A stretch of 64,000 bases of DNA from Romanomermis culicivorax (Eukaryota > Nematoda > Enoplea > Mermithida > Mermithidae), in contig CAWUHX010000159.1 of NCBI GenBank assembly GCA_963922205.1, positions 186,001 to 250,000 on the forward strand, given 5' to 3'. The notes under the pieces are model-generated. The model made no database searches. It was not told the DNA's origin and saw only the letters and a program-made list of their open reading frames with translations. Below, in pieces: positions 12,330 through 21,600 of the stretch. The translations under genes were made by a program, and so were the position numbers. Positions within the stretch are counted from its first letter, which is position 1; every line of letters begins with the position of its first letter.

Positions 12330-12690
12330 TAAAAAATTCGAAGCATTGAGAGAAAAAATTGAGAAAATGGATGAAAAATCTCAATTTTCAGTGACATAGT
12401 TGTCTGGTAACAATTAAAAAATGAAACGATCTAAATCGATTGATAGAGAATGTTGAGCATTAGTAAGTTGAAGTAAATATGCTAACAGCCGGGCCTGATA
12501 TGAAATAGTTATACCCGTCTTTTAGAAAAATTTTAGATTTTGATTCTTTTAAGTCCACCAAAACGCTTCTTTTCAGTTTTCGAATTCTCAAGAATTTTTT
12601 TCCACCATGAGATCCCTACTGAAAACTTTTTTCCACATTTTGAAAATTATTTCCTCAAAAGACCCCATTTGAAAAAAAAAATTGTGATTT
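12330..12690 (+). repeat. Diverged copy of part of the long repeat
   Basis: This aligns by eye with 2735-3095 of the long repeat. Both share ttgagagaaaaaattgag, the gttgagcat...agtaagttgaagta...atatgctaacagcc string, the taagtccaccaaaacgc string and the aaaagaccccatttga string. The divergence shows that sequence from the 3.2-kb block was dispersed long before the recent identical duplication. Confidence 0.7.
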
Positions 12691-13163
12691 CAATTCTTTC
12701 ATAATTTTTCTATTTTATTTTGATGCGTGGTGGTTAGCAAATGTCATTCTAGCTTATGCTTATAGCTTTAAATTATCAGCAAATTATAGAAAAATGCTTC
12801 TCTGTTGTTGTATTTTGACGAATTTGAAGGAAAGCAACATTTTTCTTGGTTATTTTCAAAAATTTTTTCACCGATCTTTGAAATTTTTTTGACTTCTGCG
12901 TGATTAAAACACATTGAGTCTGTTGGTTGAAGAATCCTAATTCTTGCTTGCCTGCCTATTTTCTTAATTTTAGCTTGCCAGCTTGAAAATTAATTAATTC
13001 ACCCAAAAATTGAACCTCCTGTTCTAATGTAGGAAGTAAGATGAAAAAGCTGGAAAGATTCATTTTCGGACGTCCTAAAATATCAAAATTGAGAAAATTG
13101 TTGGCACTGCCTCCCAACAAGTTACTCATAACAATTTTTTCATTTCTCTCCTTCTTGAAGGTC

Positions 13164-13384
13164 CATACCTGTACCTGGGGGGGGGGGAGGGTTGGGGGGG
13201 GCCCAACTTGGCCAACCCTGTACCCAAAATCATCCAACCTCCCCCCCAAGTTTGCAAAAAATTAAAAAAATTCGCAAGAAAGTGTATGTTTTTTGGCCTT
13301 TTTTTGGGAAAAATTTCGACTTTTTTCTATCGGCCCCAAAATTTCAGATTTACCCCCCAACTGGTCCGAGGTCTTACAGGTATG
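13164..13384. mobile_element. C-rich MITE with CATACCTGTA / TACAGGTATG ends
   Basis: The 221-bp element starts CATACCTGTA and ends TACAGGTATG, a perfect 10-bp terminal inverted repeat. Inside are a G-run, 'cccaacttggccaaccctgt', a C-run and 'ccaactggtc'. Close relatives lie at 13410-13615 and 36774-36982, and a right end is at 11684-11693. No transposase is present. A target duplication is not clear, so the superfamily stays open. Confidence 0.65.
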
Positions 13385-13409
13385 GAAAGGTTTTACAAAT
13401 ATCTTAAAT

Positions 13410-13615
13410 ATTGCCTGTAATTGGGTGGGAGGGGCTTGGATGGGGGACCCCCTAACTTGGCCAACCATATACCCAACCCTCCCCAGACTTGAAAAATTGG
13501 CAAAAAAGTGCCTTTTTCTGCCTTTTCTGCAAAGGCTTTTTCCACTTTTCCCGAGCCCTCCGCCAAATTTCCGGTTTACCCCCCCCCCCAACTGGTCAGA
13601 CCTCTTACAGGTATG
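13410..13615. mobile_element. Second C-rich MITE of the same family
   Basis: It shares the internal order of the 13164 element (G-run, 'taacttggccaacc', C-run, 'caactggtc') and ends TACAGGTATG. The left end is degraded (ATTGCCTGTA). It sits 26 bp downstream of the first copy. Confidence 0.6.
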
Positions 13616-13968
13616 ATCCAAGCAGCATATTCTTCAACTTGTACTAGTTTGATATGAGAAATTAGCCATTCAGACAGCATTTTTTGACGTTTTAATGTTG
13701 ATTTGGAATCAAGTATGCTTTGTTTAAAAAAACTTATAGACAACTTCAGCATAATTTCCATTTTCATGACGATTTTCTCTTCTCTCTTGCTCATTTTCCT
13801 TCATCATCTTCTCTATCATTGCTAGGAAGGGGGTTAAATCTGCTAGGCATCAGCAGGATCCTGCTGGGGGTCAATAAAAATCTGCTGGGGTCAGAACCCC
13901 CCAACCCCTTTCTCACATGTGCATGCATGGTTCTCATCCTAGATGATTTGTTATTTATGTATGTATTC

Positions 13969-14890
13969 TGATTTTTGGTTGGAAATCACCGATTTTTTGC
14001 AATTTTCTGAAAATTGCGTCAACCTGAGAATTAAAATAACACATTTAATGAAATCTGAACCACTGTAATTATATGTTTTTCAACTTTTTCGGTGTTAGAA
14101 ATTCGAAATTTCAAATTAACACGATTTTGTGTTTCATGAATTAATTCAAATTTTTTGGCCAAACATTGGCGACTTTTTCAATTTTCTGGAAAATAAATCA
14201 GCCTGCAACTTGGAATAATATGTCCAGTGAAATTGGCGGCGGTGCTGTTTAAATATTTTTTCACTCTCTTGACGTCAGAAAGTTCATAGTTTCGAATTAT
14301 ACGATTTTACGTTCCTGGATTTAATTCACTGTTTTTATCCGAAAATGGCTGATTCTTCAAATTTTCTAGAGAATCGGTCAGCCTCACATTTAAAATAACA
14401 CTTTTGATTAAATCAACGATGCCGATTTCATATCCATCGATTTTTTAGACGTCAGAAAACTTGTTGTCTTGATTCTAGGTGATTCTAGGCATGCATTTCA
14501 TTTGATTTTTGGCCCAAAATCTTCGATTTTTTTGGTTTTCTGGATAATCAATCAGTTTAAAAGTTGAAGAAAAGCTGCAAATCAGCCGTATTGATTTCAT
14601 ATAAATCAATAGTTTGGACGCCATAAAAATCCTACACAATATTTCATGCTTGCATATAATTTGATTTCAGGTTGAAAATTTCAGTGTTTTCATTTTTCTG
14701 AAAAGTCAACCTGTCTCAGCTCAGGAATAATTTTTCCAATGTATTCAGTGGTGCTGATTGCATATTTTTTAACTTTTTTGGCACCAGAGAAAAATCATAT
14801 TTCCGAACTTTACAATTTTTTCATGTATTTATGCTTACTTTTGGTCGAAAATCTCTAATTTTTTTGTTTTTTTGAGGAATGAAGTCCTCT
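13969..14890 (+). repeat. Diverged tandem array, about six units of 157-181 bp
   Basis: Successive units begin with variants of 'gatttttggnngaaaatc' near 13969, 14150, 14328, 14503, 14660 and 14830. Each continues with 'ttttcaattttctg', a 'tcagcct' word, 'aaataacac', a 'tcatat...gacgtcagaaa' word and 'ttcgaatt'. Divergence is high, so this is an old satellite-like array. Loosely related single units appear near 24780, 25260 and 32200-32450. Confidence 0.6.
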
Positions 14891-15273
14891 GAGCACTTAA
14901 ATGATGGTTCCAGTCAGGGTTTTTTTCCACACTGGTCATTCTGCATCTTTTGGAAATTGGCCAGAAATAACTGTATAGAGAAAAAAGCCCTTTTGGTGCC
15001 AGAAAGATTGTAGTTTAGAATTACTTGATTCTCTATTAGCACACATTTCATTAGTTAATTGATGTGTCATCACATTCTTTAACACTGGTATTTATTTCCA
15101 GCTGAATTACTATGTTATACATCAGACCCGAATCACAATTGTGACAATTTCATCGGGTCTGGGTCCAAAATTTTGGGAATATTGGGTCTGGGTCGAGGTC
15201 CAACAAAATGGTCGGGTAATTTTGGGTCTCATTTTAGGTCCGGGTACTCAATACATCTCTAATAAAAAAGTAT

Positions 15274-15573
15274 TTACAACATTTCATTCAAGTACATTTT
15301 TATATTCACAAAATCCAGAGTTTGATCATGGATTGCAGCATGTTCTCTGATGCTGCATCCAATGATTGAAAGGCCACAAACATCCCATCTCTTCCCAAGT
15401 GATTCGAACAAACACGGGATGGAATACATGTCAATCCAGATGTCAAATGGTATATTCTTGACTCTGATGCTGGGATGATCCAAAGTCAATGGGTGGAACC
15501 ACTCCAATTGAAGCTGGCCTTTAGAATTTCTGTATGTAGAAATTTCCTCATGTCCTGTTATTTGTTCTTTTGT
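15274..15573 (-). CDS. Protein kinase C-lobe exon (partial)
   Basis: A terminal exon of 99 codons plus a stop is preceded on the minus strand by a good acceptor (tatcttgcag). It contains DIWIDMYSI...LFESLG...WDVCGL, which fits the kinase alpha-F region (D-x-YSLG-x-xF) and following helices, after a short activation-segment-like stretch. Its closest relative in the window is 57676-57976 on the plus strand, which shares 'ESLGK.WDVCGL' and 'LDFVNIKMYLN'. The N-lobe and catalytic loop are not found on this side. It is either the last exon of a gene whose earlier exons have decayed or a duplicated gene fragment. Confidence 0.55.
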   Translation of the reverse strand, partial: TKEQITGHEEISTYRNSKGQLQLEWFHPLTLDHPSIRVKNIPFDIWIDMYSIPCLFESLGKRWDVCGLSIIGCSIREHAAIHDQTLDFVNIKMYLNEML

Positions 15574-15604
15574 CTGCAAGATATAACTGTTGTTCAGTAA
15601 ATCT

Positions 15605-16059
15605 TACTCAAGCATACATGTAATTGGGGGGGAAGTGCTATGGGAACCCCCCCCAGAAATCGTCGACCATATGGCTAGCCATTGGGCGACCCCCCAGGAT
15701 TTTCCAATCCTATGGCTAGCCATATGGTAGCCCTAGGGACCCCCATAGTTTTAGTTGGAAAAATACTGAAAATTGTCATTTTTTCCATGAAAAATGTCAA
15801 TTTTTGAACAAAAAATGGTCAAAAACGTCAATTTTCTCGGCGCTTTGCGCCATAAGTACATATTTTATCATTTTTTAGACAAAAATTACTACTTTTCAAA
15901 CCGTTTTTCGAACATTTTTCATGGAAAAAATCGAATTTTTTTCCTTCAGGGACCCCCCCCCCCCCAAAAATTTTGGGAATTACTGACCCCTGGCCCCAAA
16001 AAAGTGCTCCAACCCCCCCTCCCCAGACCTCAAAGCTCCGTTACATGTATGTACTCAAG
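15605..16059. mobile_element. hAT-like MITE with 11-bp TIRs and 8-bp target duplication
   Basis: The element at 15613-16051 starts CATACATGTAA and ends TTACATGTATG, a perfect 11-bp inverted repeat. It is flanked by a direct TACTCAAG (15605-15612 and 16052-16059). An 8-bp target duplication with short TIRs is typical of the hAT superfamily. The interior (439 bp with TIRs) is non-coding and contains the palindrome ATGGCTAGCCAT twice and a long C-run near 15953. A second copy at 17629-18906 is split by another transposon. Confidence 0.8.
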
Positions 16060-16249
16060 TATCCCTCTGAAAAGACTATACTGTAGCATTCATTTCTGGA
16101 TCATTTTGGTTCAGTTTTGGAGTTTTAATGACTGTATTGTTTGACATAGAACAACGATTTTCTATAATTGTTGTCCAAATTGGGTAAAAAAGAGTGTGGA
16201 TAGTCCACTTTAGGACATTTGGATGATTTGTTCCACATATTGAGTTATT

Positions 16250-16407
16250 CTATATATTATGTTTTTTAAAATCCTTCTTAATTGGAGAGTGCTGGATGAT
16301 CAAATCACTGGGAGAGGATTCTGGAATTTTTTCCTCACTCTCAATGGATTCAGGGTCAGCAACATCCATTTGAGGGTCAGAATTTGAAGCAACAAGTATT
16401 TTCAGAC
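16250..16407 (-). CDS. Minus-strand terminal exon, acidic and Ser-rich, family unknown
   Basis: After a pyrimidine-rich acceptor (ggtttcag), the frame gives about 52 codons to a TAG, with SNSDPQMDVADPESIESEE near its middle and a basic tail. The composition (Asp, Glu, Ser, Pro) is that of a disordered protein tail and stands out from the surrounding AT-rich DNA. It lies about 680 bp upstream, in minus-strand terms, of the kinase exon but ends in its own stop, so it probably belongs to a different transcript. No domain is recognised. Confidence 0.4.
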
Positions 16408-16739
16408 CTGAAACCATGGTTTTAGATGAAAATATGTGTGATGATTTTATGGAATTTAAATAAAATTTTAGAACACAAAAGTTTTCCTTGATTTTTTTGA
16501 GTGTATCAGGACAGTATATCTGTGGGCAAAAGGATTTTAGTTGGAAAAGATTTAGTTTTTGGTCAAAATTGATTTAGTTATTAGCGTTAATTAAGTTCAT
16601 TTTCAAAACACAAATCATTGAGTGAGGTTCTAAAGCCTGAAGCTTCCAGTGAACTCTGGGTCAGTATTAGCCAACAGAGATGGAAAAACTATAGGTGGAG
16701 AGACCTTGGTTGAAAAATATTTTTGTTTTTATGTTCAAA

Positions 16740-17620
16740 TGTGGTTATTCAGCTGGATTGAATCAATTTTCAGAATGTGAATGTTTGGGAGAGATTTTCA
16801 GGATTGGAAATTGCCCCCAATCAGTTAAGGGCCTCCAATTTATCTTGATGGGTCAAAATTGATCGTGGTTTAGATTTTTTTAATTTTTTGTTGAAAATGA
16901 TGTAGTTTTTTAATAAATTAAATGAAATCTTGAAATGCGAGTGATCTATGATATTCTTCAGGTCAAGAGACTACTCTTGATGAATATTGGCCCCTGATTT
17001 ACCGGAAAAAGTCAAAAATGACTTTGCATGAAAATTAGCTGACATTTCATAAAAAAACTGGTTTTTCAAGTGAATTGAATTAAATTTTAAAATGTGTTTA
17101 ATAAATAAATGCTGAGCCCTGATTTACCTGGTGCTACCATGATATGAATGTCACAGTTGATTTCAATCAAAAAATTGCTGATTTTTAATCAAAAATTAGT
17201 TTAGTTTTCCTGGTTGATCCAGTCAATTTTTGGAAGACAAGTGATTGTGAGGCATTTTCACCCCAAGATTTTACTGCCAAACTATCCTGGGTCCCTGATT
17301 TTCCTGGGAGTTTCTCAACATGTATGTGAAAATTGATTTTAGTTCAAAAATTCTCCATTTTCAATCTCATATGATATAGTTTTTCTAATAAATTAAGTGT
17401 TTTGTAATTTCCAAACATGATTGATGCATGTTATTTCTTGGGTTAGGAGACTACTCCCAATGAGTTCTGATCTTCCTTTTCATCTGGAAGCGTCACTTTA
17501 TCGAAGTTAAAAATAATTTTACTCGAAAAGTTTTGCATTTTCAATCAAAAATAAGACTTTTCAAAGTAAATCAAATTGAATTTTGGAATGCAATTAATTA
17601 AGTAGGAGGGATCTTCAGGC
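16740..17620 (+). repeat. Diverged tandem repeat, units of about 125-180 bp
   Basis: Variants of 'cctgatttaccngg', followed by 'aattgatttta', 'tttaatcaaaaat', 'tagtttttc' and 'aattttggaatg', recur near 16835, 16990, 17117, 17293 and 17470. A further fragment lies near 18930. The words 'gactactc...gatgan' recur at 16970, 17450 and 18910. The repeats are strongly decayed and no coding frame was found. Confidence 0.5.
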
Positions 17621-17885
17621 TGAGGAACTGTATATGTAATAGCAGAGGTGGGCTATGGGTACACCCGAGAAATCATGGACCATATGGCTAGCCATTGGGC
17701 GAGCCCACCCCCAGGATTTTCTAATCCCATGGCTAGCCATATGATAGCTGTAGGGAGTCACATGCCTTTGGTCTGAAAAATACTGAAAATTGTCAATTTT
17801 CGAAGAAAAAAAATGGTCAAAAATGTACATTTTGTGGGCGTTTGTGCCATGTATACATTTTTTCAGTCTGTTTAAGAAAGAATTA

Positions 17886-18750
17886 CAGTCGAACACGGTT
17901 AATGAACACCCCGAGCGGACCAAAATAGAAGTGTTCACTATCCGTAAGTGTTCATTATCAGAACTCCGTCAAATTCAACATAAATTTTACTTCAACATGA
18001 ATCACTTATCATCATTTAAAAAATGACGTTATTTTAGACTGTTTCAATGAAGCAATATGACTTGTATCCATAAAATCATCAATAGAATTTACAGAGGCAA
18101 GTATTTCATCAGAGGATTCCTTTGAAAACAAAAAATTTCTGACAAGGGATATAGCTCATTTTTGTTCTTCAAACGTAGGTATTTTTTGAACAGCGCCTTG
18201 ATCATCACAGTCACTATCGATTTCAGTGGTTTCAATTTCTGGTTCGTCCAGTTTTCTCACTAAATCAACAATTGATTGTTCATCCATATCGCTGGAAGTA
18301 ACAACATCATCATCGATGTGCAAAAATTCCGAAAGACTGAATTCTTTTTGACAGGCGGCATGACACACTTGACACAAGAAAAAAAAGCAATGTACAATAG
18401 CACCAAGACAACAAGACAAGACATTGTGTTGAATTAAGATGTTTCTAGAAGTTTCTGGAAGTTTCTGTAATTGATAAAGTGTACATATTATCTGTACACA
18501 TGGTGTTTACTAAGCGTAGATTAAAGCGTGTTCAATATCCGTCAACACGTGTTCATTAAACGTAGAATTTAAGGTGTATCAAGATATGCAGAGATTCTAC
18601 CAGGCGTGTTCATTATCGGTTAACCATGTGCTCATTAACCGTATTATCAACATATAAGAAACTATAGGAATTGAGTTGGGACTGTGCTACAGCGTGTTTA
18701 TTGAGCGTAAATGCTCAATATCCAGAGTGTTCATTAACTGCGTTGGACTG
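17886..18750 (-). mobile_element. Tigger/pogo-like DNA transposon relic
   Basis: The element begins CAGTCGAACACGGTTAATG and its other end, reversed, begins CAGTCCAACGCAGTTAATG. The shared terminal repeat is about 24 bp, flanked by the dinucleotide TA on both sides (17884-17885, 18751-18752), which is the Tc1/mariner-pogo target duplication. Several copies of 'gtgttcattatcngt' or close variants lie near both ends and probably served as transposase-binding subterminal repeats. Only the C-terminal part of a transposase remains inside. Confidence 0.85.
18156..18419 (-). pseudogene. C-terminal remnant of a Tigger-like transposase
   Basis: The 87-codon frame contains FLHIDDDVVTSSDMDEQSI, followed by an acidic tail. 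Pogo/Tigger transposases and their domesticated relatives end in an acidic region of the type 'D-D-D-V-x-T-x-x-x-x-x-D-E-x-I' after the DDE domain. The DDE core and the N-terminal CENP-B-type DNA-binding domain are missing. The copy is therefore non-autonomous, and its catalytic region has been deleted. Confidence 0.55.
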
Positions 18751-19262
18751 TACAAATTTTTAAACTATTTTTCTGACTTTTTTAGTGAGAGAATAGGATT
18801 TGTTTTCCTTCAGAAACTCTTCCCAGCAAAATTTTGGAAATTACTGACCCCCGCCCAAAAAGTCACTCAACCTCTCCCCAGATTTCTACGCCCTGCCACA
18901 TGTATGCAAGGGACTACTACTAATGAATGATGTGCCTCCGATTTACCTGGGGCTATTACGATACATATGCCAAAGTTGATTTTAAGTGTTTTTTGTTATA
19001 ATGTATAAGTATATATAATATATATAAGTAAATGTAGTTTTGTTTTCATCATTGTTTATCATCAATGATGCATGCCATTAAAAGTTTCCATATCAAGATA
19101 TCGATGTTTTTTGCACCTCCAGATATTTTGATATCTTGATATATCTGCATATTTTTAATGTTGTTTGCAAAGAGGTAAAAAGAAGTCACATATTAAGTGA
19201 TAATATATGCATCAACTACAATACTACTGAACCTTTTCTTGTTTATGTGTTGCAACTTTGTG

Positions 19263-20336
19263 TAATAATGTAGGGTCTATTCTCAACTGAGGGATTCTCA
19301 ATTGAGTAATTCTCAAAATAGGGAATTCCCAATGAGCAATAGAGAATGTAATTACTCTTTCTTCGCATTTTTCTTTTTTCCTCTATATTCTTCTTTGTAT
19401 TAATTTTTCTTTGATTATACGCTTTTGCATTTTGATCTTTTGTCTCTGCTTCCTTTCATTTTCTTCTTTCTTGTCATTTTATTTTTTCCTTTTTTGCTCA
19501 TGAAACAATACATTACAAGTTGCCATTTTCAATAAGCATTGTCTCCCATGTAAGTCTTATACAATTCCACATGCTTCATTTCCTATTTATATTTATCCTT
19601 TGTGATTTTTTCTTCATTCTTACTTATTTTCCATGTTAGTTTTTTCCTTTTACTTCTTTATGTTTGTCTTTTTCTGTTATTCTGATTCTTTTTCTTTTGT
19701 TCTTTTTTGCATTATTTTTTCTCTCTTCTTAGCTGCTTTCTCTATCTTGCTTCTTCTTTCATGTCACTTTTTTAATTTTTTTACTTTTCCTATTTTATTT
19801 TGTTTTTTTGTCTTATTTCTTTTGATGTTTTGTTTCTTCCAATATTTTTTGTCTAAACTTTTATGAAAATTTAACACTTAGAATAATGAAAGACTCAAGC
19901 ATGCTGAACTGTACAAGAATAACATGGAAGATGACAGCTATTTAAAATGACAACTTGTAATTTATGGTATCAGGAGCAAAAAAACAAAAAATTGAATGAC
20001 AATACAAAAGAAAATGAAACAAGAGGGCACTGACCAAAGATGAAAATGAATGACCATACATAAAGACAAGATAAGCAACACACAGAACTAAAAAACCAAA
20101 ACTGAAGAAACTCTATTACATTCTTGATTGCTGATTCAGAATCACCCAATTCAGAGTTTGCTGATTTGATAATTTGCTCAAATGGATATCCCTCACATGG
20201 AAATCACCTGATTGGGAATACACTTACTTGAAAATCACTCACTTGGAAATAACCCACTTGGGAATCACCCATTTGAGAATAGCTTATGTTGGAATCACTC
20301 ACATGAAGATACCCCATAATGTAGTACCTAACTTCT
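19263..20336. mobile_element. Foldback-type element with iteron-bearing inverted arms
   Basis: The left arm (about 19263-19595) and right arm (about 19880-20336) are inverted copies. 'tttttgctcatgaaac...attacaagttg' at 19494-19530 matches the reverse of 'caacttgtaatttatggtatcaggagc' at 19951-19978, and 'ttatacaattccacatgctt' matches the reverse of 'agcatgctgaactgtacaag'. The outer ends carry 15-bp iterons (type gggattctcaattga on the left, the reverse type acttgggaatcaccc on the right). The central 280 bp is almost pure pyrimidine on the plus strand. Long inverted arms with terminal iterons are the hallmark of foldback elements. The open frames 19633-19866 and 20174-20497 follow from this composition. 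Confidence 0.7.
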
Positions 20337-20504
20337 CAGTAACCTTTGTTTACTTTTTGAACAGTAAAATATCCAAGTATCCAGATACTTTTTCACATTG
20401 GAATATCCATTTTTCAAAATATCCATCTGGATATCTGATGCTCATCACAATTGATTATTTTAGATTAGACAACTATTTTATGTATTTGTCAAATTAATAT
20501 AGAT

Positions 20505-20770
20505 GTAGATGGTGGTCAATGGGGGACCAGAAGAGCTAAAAGCCTATGTCAGCAACCAAGAAGACACAATTACGGACATCAAAGAGGAGGCAGAATATGC
20601 TATTGCAGCATTACTTGTGACAATATAAACAGTAATGCTGATGTAGATGCCGACGTTAATGATGATGCTGGCAATTCAATTGCCAACTACAGCAAGAGTC
20701 CACATCAGCTCAGGATTTTTGGCAACTTTGGAAATTTCAAGCCATTTATCAAGCCCAGAGGTAAGAAGCA
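20505..20770 (+). pseudogene. Coding remnant of unknown family
   Basis: After an acceptor-like 'tagatgtag' come 38 codons starting at an ATG, including KAYVSNQEDTITDIKEEAEY, then a stop. A second coding-like stretch lies one base out of frame, with ADVDADVNDDAGNSIAN and FGNFGNFKPFIKPR, and ends at a consensus donor (gag|gtaaga). The pieces are connected either by an unseen small intron or by a frameshift. The Asp/Asn-rich composition suggests a real protein. I recognise no family. Confidence 0.4.
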
Positions 20771-21600
20771 TACCTGGGCAAAGCCCCATCTGATACTGAG
20801 TTGCATCCAGTTGAACCTATTGTCCAGGTATGGTAAGATGTTTAATTTCAGAGTATGTAATAGAATAGAAAGCTTTATTCTACTAACCATGCACATTCAT
20901 TGCTGGAAATTGAAAAACATTTATTGCACAATATTTTACAATTTGATCAATAATTAGTTATTTATCTGGTTGATTGGGAAAAATTGCAAACAGCCATTGT
21001 AGAAATGACAACAAAAACTTAATACATAACTATTGGCAAGCCTGTAGGCAGGCGGTTTGGGGGCATGGTCCCCACAAAAATGTTTCAAGTGTTGAAAAAA
21101 CCTTTGGTTAAGCGCATGTATAATACTAGCCTTCTCTTTCTTGTCCATCAATTATCATATGATTTTCTTCTTTTCTCTAATATCTGTGATTTGTTCCACC
21201 ATATTAATAATTTCTCTCTTATCTGTGATTATTCCATTGTATTTCTTATTCATACTTTTCATGTGATTTAGTTATCTTATTACTGCAATTGTTTGGTTTT
21301 ACTGTGATTTCTAGGGTTTTGCACAAGTGGTTGCACAGACTAATTTCATTCCTGTACTGCATAATTATATTCTGCAACAATGCACTGTAGTTCACAGGGT
21401 CAAACCATACAAAACTAAATCTTGTGCAGCAGCTGAGTGAGCAAGACTGCCTGTAGTGCCTATAAATATACCATGCTGTGTTGTGACATGCTTGTGAAGT
21501 CAAGAATTGGATCTTTGCATTTGTACCTTGCTTTTCTGTACTATATATTTTATTTTAAAATGATTTGCAAAGAGTAATCTTATTCAAATAAGATAATAAT
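20771..21600. other. Unassigned AT-rich sequence
   Basis: There is no repeat, structural RNA or supported exon that I can identify here. The short open frames (20954-21151, 21065-21271, 21246-21503) overlap on opposite strands and show no splice or domain support. Confidence 0.4.

Larger units (their letters stand above)
17629..18906. mobile_element. Second hAT-like MITE copy, split by a Tigger-like insertion
   Basis: 17640-17885 aligns with the left half of the 15613 MITE (ggaccatatggctagccattgggcga, ctgaaaattgtcaatttt), and 18753-18906 aligns with its right half (ttttccttcag, gaaattactgaccccc, ccccaga, acatgtatg). The ends are decayed (TGTATATGTAA and CACATGTATG). The two halves are separated by the 865-bp element at 17886-18750. 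Confidence 0.75.

Noticed and set aside
19633..19866. 77-codon Phe/Leu-rich frame that looks like a membrane protein
   Set aside because: It is a translation of the pyrimidine-rich centre of the foldback element.
20174..20497. Frame with ITHLEITHLGITHL repeats
   Set aside because: Encoded by the 15-bp iterons of the foldback arm, not a leucine-rich repeat protein.
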